Origin: Nannocystis sp. RBIL2
GTDB taxonomy: Bacteria > Myxococcota_A > Polyangia > Nannocystales > Nannocystaceae
Direction of reading: 5' to 3'
Assembly (NCBI RefSeq): GCF_026626745.1
Contig: NZ_JAPNJW010000001.1
Location: 1,208,001-1,272,000 of the forward strand
DNA length: 64,000 bases
Under the pieces are notes generated by a model. That model saw nothing but the letters and a program-made list of their open reading frames with translations. It did not search any database and was not told where the DNA came from. Position numbers and translations under genes: made by a program. Positions 1-8,224 of this stretch are shown here, piece after piece (position 1 is the first letter of the stretch; each line of letters begins with the position of its first letter).

Positions 1-657
1 GAGCAGCGCGGCCCCGAGGACGATCCCGAGCCGACCACCGAGCAGAGCCGCCGGCCCGGCGAGGACCGCCGTCACCGTCGCCGCGAGCTCGATCTGTCCC
101 AGCGGACGACCGCTGTCGGCCAAGCGATTCACGATCGCGCGCAGCCACCCCGACGCGCTCGCGGCGCCCTCGACAGCGTCGCCGCGATCGCTCCAGATCA
201 CCGCTTCGAGGCGTGCCCGATCTTCGCCGTACACGTAGCGCGCGAGATCTGCGGGCCCGCGATCGGCCGGCCACGGCAACTCCTCCGCGATCGGCAGCTC
301 GGCCGGCACGCACGCGAGGTGACCGGTGCACCACGCACTCGGACGTCCGAGCCCGTCGCCGAGCGAGTAGCCCTCGTCGGCCGCGAGCGGCTGCTCGACC
401 AAGGCGCGCAGCAGCGGCTCGGCGATCACCGCGCTCTCGAACACGAGCAGCGCCGGGGCCGCGATCGGCTCGCCGGACGACACGACCCTCGCGCCATGTA
501 CGATCGAACATGTCCCCGGGGCCAGGAGAACCTCGACGAAGCCGGCGCGGCGAGCGGCGTCGGCGAGGCGGACCGCGGGGGTGGTGCCGAGCACCGGGCG
601 GGCCAGATCGACCCGCGCCTCGGCGTCGGGCATCAGCACCAGGACGGGCGCGCTCAC
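1..657 (-). CDS. Partial protein with C-terminal hydrophobic segment, possible CDP-alcohol phosphatidyltransferase-like fusion
   Basis: The frame is open from a GTG at 657 to the window edge (219 codons), so the 3' end is missing. The GTG overlaps the TGA of the HAD gene (654-656), a GTGA coupling that implies one operon. The N-terminal ~110 residues alternate hydrophobic and charged stretches and could be a degenerate nucleotidyltransferase-like fold. The last visible residues form a Gly/Ala/Leu-rich segment that looks membrane-embedded. Some proteins pair a cytidylyltransferase-like domain with a CDP-alcohol phosphatidyltransferase, and the layout resembles that, but the diagnostic DGxxAR motif would lie outside the window. 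The assignment is speculative. It contains three 14-bp-phased CATG/CAGG units at 495-526. Confidence 0.6.
   Translation of the reverse strand, partial: MSAPVLVLMPDAEARVDLARPVLGTTPAVRLADAARRAGFVEVLLAPGTCSIVHGARVVSSGEPIAAPALLVFESAVIAEPLLRALVEQPLAADEGYSLGDGLGRPSAWCTGHLACVPAELPIAEELPWPADRGPADLARYVYGEDRARLEAVIWSDRGDAVEGAASASGWLRAIVNRLADSGRPLGQIELAATVTAVLAGPAALLGGRLGIVLGAALL
495..526. repeat. 14-bp-phased palindromic units inside the partial 1-657 gene
   Basis: CATG at 495 and 509 and CAGG at 523 are spaced exactly 14 bp. Between them lie TCC and RGG arms of the GGACATGTCC-N4 family described in the findings. The array is within coding sequence. Confidence 0.6.
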
Positions 658-1340
658 GACGTCATCACCGCCGCGAGGTCGGCCAGCTGCAACCCGGCGA
701 GACCGGGGACCACGCGGTGGGCGGCGTGTTGCCGCTGGTGCCCGGGCCGATCCGGCGGCGGGTTGGCCGCCGAGGTCGCCAGCACGCGCATGCCGGCGGC
801 GATCCCGGCCGCGATCCCGGCCTCGCTGTCCTCGACCACCAGGCACCGCTCCGGCGCCGCGCCGAGCCGCTGCGCCGCGAGGACGTAGCCCTCCGGCGAC
901 GGCTTGCCGCGGATCACGTCCTCGGCGCCGACGTAGAAGCGCAACAGCTCGCCGATCTCGAGCACCGCCAGCGCCTGCACGATCTCCGAGCGCGCCGAAC
1001 CGCTCACGATCGCCACCGCGATCCCGGCGGCGTGGGCCAAAGAGACCAGCTCGCGCGCGCCCTCGAGGACCGGAAGCCTCAACCCGGCCGCAAACATGGC
1101 GTCCTTGGCCGCCGTGGTGCCAGCCAGCACCTCCGCAAGGGTTGCTCCCAGGCGGGCCTCCAATCGCAGCTCGGCGTAGATCTCCTGCCAGGCGTGGCCG
1201 ATCACGAACAGCCGTTCGGGTTCGCTGAGTTCGAGCCCGCGGCCCGCGCAGAAGCGGACCAGGCCCTCGGTATGGATGTGCTCGCTGTGAACGAGGGTTC
1301 CGTCGAGGTCAAGGAGCAGCGCTTGCGGCAGGCCGATCAT
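654..1340 (-). CDS. HAD-superfamily hydrolase (beta-phosphoglucomutase/phosphatase-like)
   Basis: This 228-residue protein has the HAD motifs. Motif I is DLDGTL near residue 11 (the nucleophile Asp and the acid/base Asp two residues later). Motif II is the Ser in VSGS. The motif III Lys lies in RGKPSPEGY, and motif IV is VVEDSEAGI. An alpha-helical cap sits between motifs I and II. This architecture is typical of subfamily I phosphatases acting on sugar phosphates or similar small metabolites, and the substrate cannot be told from sequence. The ATG at 1338-1340 follows a TAGCCT hexamer by 8 nt. The stop overlaps the start of the next gene (GTGA). It is divergent from the gene at 1390. Confidence 0.9.
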   Translation of the reverse strand: MIGLPQALLLDLDGTLVHSEHIHTEGLVRFCAGRGLELSEPERLFVIGHAWQEIYAELRLEARLGATLAEVLAGTTAAKDAMFAAGLRLPVLEGARELVSLAHAAGIAVAIVSGSARSEIVQALAVLEIGELLRFYVGAEDVIRGKPSPEGYVLAAQRLGAAPERCLVVEDSEAGIAAGIAAGMRVLATSAANPPPDRPGHQRQHAAHRVVPGLAGLQLADLAAVMTS

Positions 1341-1348
1341 GCCGCGAC

Positions 1349-1354
1349 AGGCTA
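1349..1354 (-). promoter_or_regulatory. Candidate -10 element (TAGCCT) of the HAD gene
   Basis: The reverse-strand hexamer TAGCCT ends 8 nt before the ATG. It is one of about 15 similar TANNNT hexamers placed just upstream of starts in this window, suggesting a near-leaderless transcript. Confidence 0.4.
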
Positions 1355-1372
1355 ACCGACCTCCGGCCCTGA

Positions 1373-1378
1373 TACACT
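1373..1378 (+). promoter_or_regulatory. Candidate -10 element (TACACT) of the PAS/pseudokinase gene
   Basis: TACACT lies 11 nt before the ATG at 1390 and forms a divergent pair with the HAD promoter about 20 bp away. Confidence 0.4.
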
Positions 1379-1389
1379 GTCACCTCCAG

Positions 1390-3276
1390 ATGCCTGACCC
1401 CGGCGATGAACGCTGCCTGCCCGCCCTCGCCGCGGCCTTGCGGAGCCTCTTGCTCCCCGGCGCGGGCGCGGCCGAACGGGCGCTCGCGGCCTTCGCCGAG
1501 CCGCAGGGGCTCGACTTCGCCGCGTTCCTCGAGCCCAGCGGACTCGGCTTTGCGCCGCGCGGCGTGTGGATGCGCGAGCGTGGGGCTCCGCGCGGCGACG
1601 AGCTGCGGCTGCCCCCGCGCTGGCTCGAGGCGTTCGCCGAGGGTCGGGTCGTCAGCGCCCCGGCGGGCGAGGTCTCGCCGCCCGAGCTCAAGCCGCTGCG
1701 GTTGTTCGGCGCCCCCGCCCTGCTGGCCGCCCCGGCCCGCGGCGACGGCCTCGTCGGCGTGCTCCTGTTCGCCGCCTTCGGCCAGCGCTTCACCTGGTCC
1801 GAAGGACATGCCCATGCGGCCAGCGCCCTGGCCGCCGCGCTGGCCGCCGCGCTCGTGCGCATCGACGAGACCGCCGCAGTCCTCGATCACCTGCCGCAGC
1901 GGATCGCCTGGAAAGACGGCCGCCTGCGCTACCGCGGGGCCAACCGCGCGTTCGCTCGCGCGGCCGGCCTCACCGGAGCCCAGTTGGCCGGCCGCAGCGA
2001 TCGCGAGTTGGTCCTGCGCCCCGAGCTGTGCGACGGCGGTGACGTCGCGCGGCGGCACGAGCGCGAGGTGCTGCAGAGCGGGCGCCCGCAGATCGCCCGC
2101 ATCGAGGCGACCCAGGTCGCGGCGGGCCGCGAGCAGTGGCTCGCGGTCAGCCGGATCCCGCTGACCGGCGGCGACGGCAAGCCCTCGGGCGTGATCGTCG
2201 TCAGCGAGGACATCACCGACCGCCTGCAGGCCGCGGCGATGCTGCGCCACGCCGAGCGGACCGGCGCGGTCGCGCGGCTGGCGTCGGCGATGAGCGCCGA
2301 CCTGCAGAACCCGCTGACCGAGATCGAGAACCTCGCCACCGACGAGCGGATCCGCAGCGCCGCCCGCAACGCGAACGACCTCGTCCGCCAGCTCGCCGCG
2401 TTCGCGCGCCGCCAGCTCGCCGACCCGGTCGACGTCGCCCCCGCCTCGCTGATCGCCCGCATGGGCGGCCTGCTTTCGCGCGTGCTCGGCGACGGCCTCG
2501 CGCTCGACCTCCCGGTCGAGGGCCTGCGCAGCGCCGTCCGCGTCGACCCGCGCCAGCTCGAGCTGCTGGTCGTCGCCGTCGTCCGACACATCCGTTCATA
2601 CATGCCCCAGGGTTCCAAGCTGGCGATCGACGTCGCCCCGCAGACGCTGGGCATCGAGCGCTCGCTCGGGTTCGGCTTGCCCGCCGGCGAGTACGTCCGG
2701 ATCCGCTTCCTCGCCTACCCGGTCGAGTCGGGCGGCGCCGACATGGGCGAGGCCCTGCGCGCGCGGCTGGTCCTGGCGCAGGCGATCGCCCGCCACGGCG
2801 GCGGCGCCCTGCGGCTCAACCGCGACGGCGAGTCGAGCTTCCGCGCCAGCTTCGACTCGCTGGCGATCGAGGTCGTGCTGCCGCGGGTGTTCAGCATCCC
2901 GCGCGCGGTCGACCCGACCCCCGCGCCCGACACCCGCGGCGTCGAGTCGGTGCTCATCCTCGACGACGACCTCCACCTGCGCGGGGCCGTGGCCGCTGCG
3001 CTGCGCCAGCTCGGCTACACCGTCCACATCGCCGAGCACCTCGACGAGGCGCTCGCGCTGCAGCGCCAGACCCGGCCGCCACCGGCCCTCGCCCTGATCT
3101 CGTCCGAGCTGTCGGCCGGCACCGCCGACGCCGCGCGCGCCCTGCAGAAGGCCCAGTCCGAGCTGCGCGTGTTGGTGCTGTCGCGCCACGCCGGCGGCGA
3201 GGGCGTGGTCGTGTCCGGCAGCTTCGAGGCCCTGGCCGCCCGCGTCCGCCAGGCGCTCGACACCCGCCCGGGTTGA
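1390..3276 (+). CDS. PAS sensor protein with degenerate histidine-kinase core and degenerate receiver
   Basis: About 628 residues. An upstream in-frame ATG at 1339 overlaps the divergent HAD start, so I prefer the ATG at 1390, 11 nt after TACACT. Residues ~1-150 look like a GAF-type sensor. Residues ~163-277 are a PAS/PAC domain ending in VVSEDITDR. Residues ~290-340 align with the HisKA helix, but the H-box reads MSADLQNP where the active His of the xAHDFNN-type box should be, so the phosphorylatable His is missing. The following ATPase-like region shows no clear N or G boxes. Residues ~518-624 form a receiver-like fold that keeps the acidic DDD cluster, but the phosphoacceptor Asp position reads ISSEL. 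It is probably a signalling pseudokinase and may act with the hybrid kinase downstream. Confidence 0.8.
   Translation: MPDPGDERCLPALAAALRSLLLPGAGAAERALAAFAEPQGLDFAAFLEPSGLGFAPRGVWMRERGAPRGDELRLPPRWLEAFAEGRVVSAPAGEVSPPELKPLRLFGAPALLAAPARGDGLVGVLLFAAFGQRFTWSEGHAHAASALAAALAAALVRIDETAAVLDHLPQRIAWKDGRLRYRGANRAFARAAGLTGAQLAGRSDRELVLRPELCDGGDVARRHEREVLQSGRPQIARIEATQVAAGREQWLAVSRIPLTGGDGKPSGVIVVSEDITDRLQAAAMLRHAERTGAVARLASAMSADLQNPLTEIENLATDERIRSAARNANDLVRQLAAFARRQLADPVDVAPASLIARMGGLLSRVLGDGLALDLPVEGLRSAVRVDPRQLELLVVAVVRHIRSYMPQGSKLAIDVAPQTLGIERSLGFGLPAGEYVRIRFLAYPVESGGADMGEALRARLVLAQAIARHGGGALRLNRDGESSFRASFDSLAIEVVLPRVFSIPRAVDPTPAPDTRGVESVLILDDDLHLRGAVAAALRQLGYTVHIAEHLDEALALQRQTRPPPALALISSELSAGTADAARALQKAQSELRVLVLSRHAGGEGVVVSGSFEALAARVRQALDTRPG
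1793..1824. repeat. 14-bp-phased palindromic units in coding sequence
   Basis: CCTG at 1793, CATG at 1807 and CAGC at 1821 are spaced 14 bp with TCC/GGA arms (GGTCC-GAA-GGACATG). They belong to the window-wide repeat family. Confidence 0.5.
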
Positions 3277-3320
3277 CGCGCCGCGAGCCGCGACCTCGGC
3301 CGCTCTTGTCGGCGCGCGGG

Positions 3321-3418
3321 CATGTCCCTCAGGACATGCTCGTTCGGCCATGCCCCTTCAGACATGTCTCATCAGGCATGCCCAGCGAGACATGTCGAGG
3401 GAGACATGTCCTCACATC
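3321..3418. repeat. Seven-unit array of the 14-bp-phased palindrome, downstream of the pseudokinase
   Basis: CATG occurs at 3321, 3335, 3349, 3363, 3377, 3391 and 3405, an exact 14-bp period over seven units. The first unit is a perfect CATGTCC-ctca-GGACATG inverted repeat; later units degenerate in the arms but keep the phase. The array starts 44 bp after the stop at 3276 and can fold into alternative hairpins. The remainder of the 3277-3791 interval has no supportable gene. A 15-codon mini-ORF (3761-3805) overlaps the next start. A TACACC at 3735 is a weak promoter candidate. Confidence 0.9.
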
Positions 3419-3791
3419 CGTCTCCGCCCAGCCCCAGAGCGCGGCGGCAGCGCTCGCGCGATCGCCTGGGTCCACGCACGGGGACTGCGCACCGGGCGAC
3501 GCCCGCGAGGTCGACGCCGCAGTACGCCGTCGCGATTCGGGCGCGGTCCGGTCCGCATCGCCCGGTCTGCGCCCGAACAACGCACAGCGGCCCCTGCGCG
3601 CCGTTGTGGCGCTGATCCTGTCCCGGAGATCTCCCCGCGCGGGGCCCTGGGGTGAGGCGCGAGAACAGCGTATGGACGCGACGTGGAGGCCCCTCGGCGC
3701 GCGCGCCGCTGCGCGTGAGCGTGGCGAGTTTTGGTACACCTTGCCACAGAGCAACCGGTGATGACGGCGCAGGGGCACTCGGGAGTTCGGT

Positions 3792-6653
3792 TTGCCGTGG
3801 CGTGACCACTACCTCGCGGCGATGCACGACATCCGGCGCGGCCTCGGCGAGCAGGTCGACCTGCCGGCGTTGGTCGGCTCGATCTTGTGGCACGCCGAGC
3901 AGTTCTTCGACGGCGGCGGCGCGGCCTTCTACCTCGCCCAGCCCGAGGGCCTGCGGGCGATCGCCGGCGCGAGCTCGGTGATCCGCTCGCTCGGCGAGCA
4001 CATCGAGGCCAACCGCGGCGGCCCGGTGATGGAGGTGTGGCAGTCGGGGCACGCGCTGCTGGTCCCGCCCACCGCCGACAGCTCGATCGGCCTCGCGCTG
4101 ACGCCCGTCGAGACCCACGAGCGGCGGCTCGGCGTGATGGTGATCGGCGGCCTCACCGGTCTGACGGCCGTCGACGCCATGACCCTGGCCGAGATGGCCC
4201 CGTTCGCGGGTCTGCTGGCGATCAGCGTCGTCAACGCCGGCCTCTACATCACCGCCCGCCAGGAGCTGGCCGAGCGTCGCAAGGCCGAGGCCGCGCTGCG
4301 CGAGAGCGAGGAGCGGTTCCGGACCCTGTTCGAGTACGCCCCGGACGCCATCCTCGTCGTCGACGGCAACACCGGCCTGTTCGTCGATCCCAACGCCAAC
4401 GCCCTCCGGCTGTACGGCCTCTCGCGCGAGGAGCTCATGCACGTCGGCCCCGGCATCATGAGCCCGCCGGTCCAGCCCGACGGCCGCAACTCGCTCGAGG
4501 GCGCGCACGAGCACGTGCTCGCGGCCATGGCCGGCGAGGCGCCGGTGTTCGAGTGGGTCCACCGCAACGGCGCCGGGCAGGACATCCCGTGCGAGGTCCG
4601 GCTGGTGCGCCTGCCGGCGAGCGGCCGCAACCTCGTGCGCGCCAGCGTCACCGACATCACGGAGCGCACGCGGGCCCAGCAGGCGCTGGCCGCCGCGAAG
4701 GAGGCCGCGGAGGCCGCCAACGCCGCCAAGGGCACCTTCCTCGCCAACATGAGCCACGAGATCCGCACGCCGATGAACGCGATCATCGGCATGACGGGGC
4801 TGCTGCTCGACACCCCGCTGAGCAGCGAGCAGCGCGACTTCGTCGACACCCTGCGCTCCTCGTGCGAGTCGCTGCTGACCATCATCAACGACATCCTCGA
4901 CTTCTCGAAGATCGAGGCCAACAAGCTCGAGCTCGAGAGCGAGGCCTTCAACCTGCAGGAGTTCATCGACGGCGTGGTCGACCTCGTGGCGGCCAGCAAG
5001 CTCGGCGACAAGCCGCTCAACATCGCCGTCTCGATCGCCGCCGACGTCCCGCGCCGGCTCGTCACCGACTCGACGCGCCTGCGCCAGATCCTCCTCAACC
5101 TCCTCAGCAACGCCGTCAAGTTCACCGCCCACGGCGACATCAGCCTCGACGTCAGCGTCCGCGGCGTGCGGCGCCCCGGCGACGGCCCGCCGCGCTACGG
5201 CCTGTTGTTCGCGGTCGAGGACACCGGCATCGGCATCCGCGCCGATCGCATGGACCGGCTGTTCCAGAGCTTCAGCCAGCTCGACAGCTCGACCACCCGG
5301 CGCTTCGGCGGCACCGGCCTCGGTCTGGCGATCAGCAAGCGCCTGGCCGAGATGCTCGGCGGCACCATGTGGGCCGTCAGCGAGGTCGACCGCGGCTCGA
5401 CCTTCTACTTCACCATCGACGCCGCCAGCGAGCCCAACTCGCAGATCATCGTCGCCGACCACGACGGCCGCTTCCGCGGCAAGCAGCTGCTGCTCGTCGA
5501 CGCCAGCGGCCCGCAGCGGCGCCTGCTCTCCGGCCACGCCCACGCCTGGGGCCTGCAGACGCTCGCCTTCGCCACCGCCGGCGAGGCGCTGGCCGGCCTG
5601 CGCGAGGTCGCCGTCGACGTCGCGGTCGTCGACACCCTGTTGCCCGACGAGCGCCACAAGGACTTGCTCGCCGCCCTGCGCCACGCCCACGTCCCGGTGG
5701 TCCTGCTCGCGCCGATGGCGAGGCGGTCCTATGGGACAGGTCTCGAAGAACATGACGCATTGGTCAGCAAGCCGATCAAGGGCGCCTCGCTGCTGGCCGC
5801 GCTGGCCAGCGTGCTCGGCGAGGGCGACGCCCAGCCGAGCCCGCGGGTCGAGCTCGGCGCGTCCGAGTTCGACCCGACCCTGGCCGAGCGGCTGCCGCTG
5901 CGGATCCTCGTCGCCGAGGACAACGCCACCAACCAGAAGCTCATGCTGCTGATGCTGGAGCGGTTCGGCTACCGGGCCGACTGCGCCTTCCACGGCATCG
6001 AGGCGCTCGACGCGATCAGCCGCCACGCCTACGACATCGTCCTCATGGACGTGCAGATGCCGGAGATGGACGGCCTCGAGGCGACGCGGCTGATCCGCCG
6101 CAGCGGCGGGCCGCAGCCGCGCATCGTCGCCATGACCGCCAACGCCATGGACAGCGACCGCGAGGCCTGCCTCGCCGCCGGCATGGACGACTACGTCAGC
6201 AAGCCGATCCAGATCCGCGAGCTGCGGGCCGCGCTCGAGCGGTCGCGCCGACCCATCGAGGTCCCGCCGCCGCCGCCGCAGCTCGACCCCTCGCTGGTGT
6301 CGACCCCGACGGAGCTCGAGCGCGAGGCGACGGCCGGCTACCGCCAGCTGCGCGACCTGCTGGGCGCCACCACGGCCGACGAGATCGCGGCCCTGTTCCT
6401 GCGCGAGGCCGACGAGCTGATGGAGCGCCTGCGCCTCGCCATCGCCGGCGGCGACATCGACGGCGTACGAGAGGCCGCGCACAGCCTCAAGGGCAGCTCC
6501 GGCGGCCTGCGGCTGATGAGCCTCCACGCCATCGCCGCCGCGCTCGAGGCCAAGAGCCGCGCTGGCGACCTGCTGCACGCCCCGCTCCTGTTCGGCGAGC
6601 TCCAGCGGCAGTACGGCGTCGTCTACGACCACCTGGCCGGGCGCCCCGCCTGA
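3792..6653 (+). CDS. Hybrid sensor histidine kinase (PAS-HisKA-HATPase-REC-REC-Hpt)
   Basis: A 953-residue multistep phosphorelay kinase. The TTG start is supported by GGGAG at 3781-3785, 6 nt upstream. An N-terminal GAF-like sensor (~1-140) is followed by PAS (~165-290). HisKA carries [10 protein letters not shown] with the active His near residue 321. HATPase has the N box (LLSNAVKF, ~435), DTGIG (~476) and GTGLGLAIS (~506). REC1 (~563-676) is divergent but keeps VVDTLLPD and a KP loop. REC2 (~702-816) is canonical, with VAEDN, LMDVQMP (Asp ~752) and SKPI. The Hpt domain has AAHSLKGSS (His ~896). There is no membrane segment, so it is probably cytosolic. It may take input from, or be modulated by, the upstream pseudokinase. 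Three repeat units lie at 5737-5768, within REC1. Confidence 0.95.
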   Translation: MPWRDHYLAAMHDIRRGLGEQVDLPALVGSILWHAEQFFDGGGAAFYLAQPEGLRAIAGASSVIRSLGEHIEANRGGPVMEVWQSGHALLVPPTADSSIGLALTPVETHERRLGVMVIGGLTGLTAVDAMTLAEMAPFAGLLAISVVNAGLYITARQELAERRKAEAALRESEERFRTLFEYAPDAILVVDGNTGLFVDPNANALRLYGLSREELMHVGPGIMSPPVQPDGRNSLEGAHEHVLAAMAGEAPVFEWVHRNGAGQDIPCEVRLVRLPASGRNLVRASVTDITERTRAQQALAAAKEAAEAANAAKGTFLANMSHEIRTPMNAIIGMTGLLLDTPLSSEQRDFVDTLRSSCESLLTIINDILDFSKIEANKLELESEAFNLQEFIDGVVDLVAASKLGDKPLNIAVSIAADVPRRLVTDSTRLRQILLNLLSNAVKFTAHGDISLDVSVRGVRRPGDGPPRYGLLFAVEDTGIGIRADRMDRLFQSFSQLDSSTTRRFGGTGLGLAISKRLAEMLGGTMWAVSEVDRGSTFYFTIDAASEPNSQIIVADHDGRFRGKQLLLVDASGPQRRLLSGHAHAWGLQTLAFATAGEALAGLREVAVDVAVVDTLLPDERHKDLLAALRHAHVPVVLLAPMARRSYGTGLEEHDALVSKPIKGASLLAALASVLGEGDAQPSPRVELGASEFDPTLAERLPLRILVAEDNATNQKLMLLMLERFGYRADCAFHGIEALDAISRHAYDIVLMDVQMPEMDGLEATRLIRRSGGPQPRIVAMTANAMDSDREACLAAGMDDYVSKPIQIRELRAALERSRRPIEVPPPPPQLDPSLVSTPTELEREATAGYRQLRDLLGATTADEIAALFLREADELMERLRLAIAGGDIDGVREAAHSLKGSSGGLRLMSLHAIAAALEAKSRAGDLLHAPLLFGELQRQYGVVYDHLAGRPA
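5737..5768. repeat. 14-bp-phased units inside the hybrid kinase gene
   Basis: CAGG at 5737, CATG at 5751 and CAGC at 5765 are spaced 14 bp. They fall at the REC1 C-terminus, in the least conserved part of that domain. Confidence 0.5.
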
Positions 6654-6702
6654 CCCGACCGGGCTCACGAGCGCCGACGCCGGAGCCCCCGCGGCCGCCT
6701 GC

Positions 6703-6708
6703 TATACC
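6703..6708 (+). promoter_or_regulatory. Candidate -10 element (TATACC) of the RNA methyltransferase gene
   Basis: TATACC ends 12 nt before the ATG at 6721, and no Shine-Dalgarno sequence is visible. It is consistent with the near-leaderless promoters seen elsewhere. Confidence 0.4.
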
Positions 6709-6720
6709 TCCGGCGCCCGC

Positions 6721-7509
6721 ATGCAACGCGCCCTGAAAAGCCCCAAGGCCCCCGCCGCCCCGGCCGCCCCCGAGATGAAGGTCTGCGGCGTCAACGCCTG
6801 CCTGGCGCTCGCCGCCCGCCGGCCCGACGACGTCCGCCGCGTCTACGTCCACCCCTCGCGCCTGCCCGCGTTCGGCCCCGTCCTCAAGCGCTGCGCCGAG
6901 CGCCGGATCGCCTATCACATCGTCGAGGACGACGAGCTCGAGCGGATCACCCAGTCCGTCCACCACGAGGGCATCTGCTTCATCGCCCGCGAGCGCCCGG
7001 CCATCGGCCTCCAGAGCGCGCTGCAGCGGCGCGACCCGACGCGTCCGCGCTGCCTCCTCTACCTCGGCGGCGTCGGCAACCCGCACAACCTCGGCGCGAT
7101 CGTCCGCGTGTGCGCCCACTTCGACGTCGACGCGGTGTTCGCCGGCGGCCTCGAGTCGCACGCCTCGCCGGCCATGCTGCGCACCGCCGAGGGCGGCGCC
7201 GAGTTCGTCGACGTCGTCCCCGTCGCCGAGGGTACGGGCCCGCTGGTCGTCGCGCGGCGGGCCGGCTTCCGCCTGATCGCCACCGCCGCCCGCGCCAAGC
7301 GCTCGCTCTACAGCGCCCCGCTGCCGCCGCGGTCCATCATCATGCTGGGCGCCGAGGCCGACGGCCTCGCCCCCGCGCTCCTGAACATGGCCGACGACAC
7401 CGTCCACATCCCCGGCACCGGCGCGCTCGACAGCCTCAACGTCGCCTGCGCCGCCGCCGTCGTGCTCGGCGAGTTCTGGCGCAGCCACCGGACCCCCGCC
7501 GCGGAGTAG
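6721..7509 (+). CDS. TrmH/SpoU-family RNA 2'-O-methyltransferase
   Basis: A 262-residue SPOUT methyltransferase, predicted to use S-adenosylmethionine to methylate a ribose 2'-OH in rRNA or tRNA. An N-terminal substrate-binding region (~20-95) precedes the knotted catalytic domain. Motif 1 is GVGNPHNLGAIVR (conserved Asn and Arg), motif 2 is IIMLGAEADGL, and motif 3 is VHIPGTGALDSLNVACA with the conserved SLNV. Length and motif order match the family. The target nucleotide cannot be assigned. The gene ends 2 bp before the hydroxylase start, suggesting one transcript. Confidence 0.92.
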   Translation: MQRALKSPKAPAAPAAPEMKVCGVNACLALAARRPDDVRRVYVHPSRLPAFGPVLKRCAERRIAYHIVEDDELERITQSVHHEGICFIARERPAIGLQSALQRRDPTRPRCLLYLGGVGNPHNLGAIVRVCAHFDVDAVFAGGLESHASPAMLRTAEGGAEFVDVVPVAEGTGPLVVARRAGFRLIATAARAKRSLYSAPLPPRSIIMLGAEADGLAPALLNMADDTVHIPGTGALDSLNVACAAAVVLGEFWRSHRTPAAE

Positions 7510-7511
7510 TC

Positions 7512-8210
7512 GTGGCGCGCCACCCGGTCCTCACCGACGCGCTGCTGGACGCCGCGCTCGGGCCCGAGGCCAAACCTGACCTTCAGGCCAGGTCCCCGCG
7601 CTTCTTCCACCGCCCGCTGTACGAGCGCCTGACGCGGGCCCACTGGGCCAGCCCCTATCTCCTGTGGGTCGGCCCGATCGCCGCCGGCCTGGTCTTCGGG
7701 GCAGCCGCCTACGACCCCGCGCCGCTGGCCCTCCTGGTCGCCGGCGGCTGGCTGGTGTGGACCTTCGTCGAGTACTGGCTGCACCGCGGCTTCTTCCACC
7801 TGGCCCCGACCACCCCCGCGCGGCAGGTCACCAGCTTCATCGTCCACCGCCACCACCACGTCGCCCCCAACGACCGCGACCGCCTGGTCGCCACCCCGCT
7901 CTACAGCGGCGGCCTGGCCCTGCTGCTGTTCGGCGTCTACGGCCTCGCCCTCGGCTCCGCCGCCCGCTGGCCGCTGCTGGCCGGCACCCTGCTCGGCTAC
8001 CTCGCCTACGAGTGGGCCCATCTCGTCGCCCACCACCGGCGCCCGCGCACCGCCCTCGGCCGGGCCGTCCGCCGCCGTCACCTGCGCCACCACTTCGGCG
8101 ACCGCGCGCTCGACTTCGGCATCTCCAGCCCGCTGTGGGACCTGATCTTCCGTACCTATTCCAAAAAACATGTTCCGGAGGACATGCCCGATCGGGCATG
8201 CCCTCCGTGA
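7512..8210 (+). CDS. Sterol desaturase/fatty acid hydroxylase family membrane protein
   Basis: A 232-residue protein starting at GTG 7512, immediately after the methyltransferase stop. Histidine clusters HRGFFH, HRHHH, HLVAHH and HLRHHFGD lie between four hydrophobic helices. They match the di-iron ligand pattern of membrane fatty acid hydroxylases and carotene hydroxylases. A role in hydroxylating a membrane lipid (fatty acyl chain, sphingolipid or carotenoid) is inferred. The last ~14 residues (after TYSKK) and the TGA stop are encoded by the four-unit palindromic array at 8169-8224, so the tail is repeat-derived and probably not part of the fold. Confidence 0.88.
   Translation: MARHPVLTDALLDAALGPEAKPDLQARSPRFFHRPLYERLTRAHWASPYLLWVGPIAAGLVFGAAAYDPAPLALLVAGGWLVWTFVEYWLHRGFFHLAPTTPARQVTSFIVHRHHHVAPNDRDRLVATPLYSGGLALLLFGVYGLALGSAARWPLLAGTLLGYLAYEWAHLVAHHRRPRTALGRAVRRRHLRHHFGDRALDFGISSPLWDLIFRTYSKKHVPEDMPDRACPP
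7575..7592. repeat. Single 14-bp-phased unit in the hydroxylase gene
   Basis: CCTG at 7575 and CAGG at 7589 flank an imperfect inverted repeat, CCTGACC-ttca-GGCCAGG. Confidence 0.5.
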
Positions 8211-8224
8211 CATGTCCTCACGGC
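8169..8224. repeat. Four-unit 14-bp-phased palindrome in a convergent junction
   Basis: CATG occurs at 8169, 8183, 8197 and 8211 (period 14). The array carries the hydroxylase stop codon and reaches the 3' end of the FG-GAP gene on the other strand (8218), so it serves two convergent genes. Its hairpins could act as a bidirectional terminator or an mRNA 3'-end stabiliser. Confidence 0.9.

Noticed and set aside
1309..2589. 426-residue minus-strand open frame opposite the pseudokinase
   Set aside because: No recognisable domain, and it overlaps the HAD and pseudokinase starts; a shadow frame.
3321..3418. CRISPR-like repeat/spacer array
   Set aside because: The repeat is about 10 bp with 4-bp spacers, far shorter than CRISPR units, and no cas gene is present.
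3372..6668. 1098-residue minus-strand open frame opposite the hybrid kinase
   Set aside because: It is a high-GC shadow: it has no domain signature, is low-complexity Arg/Ala/Gly/Val, and lies opposite a clear multidomain kinase.
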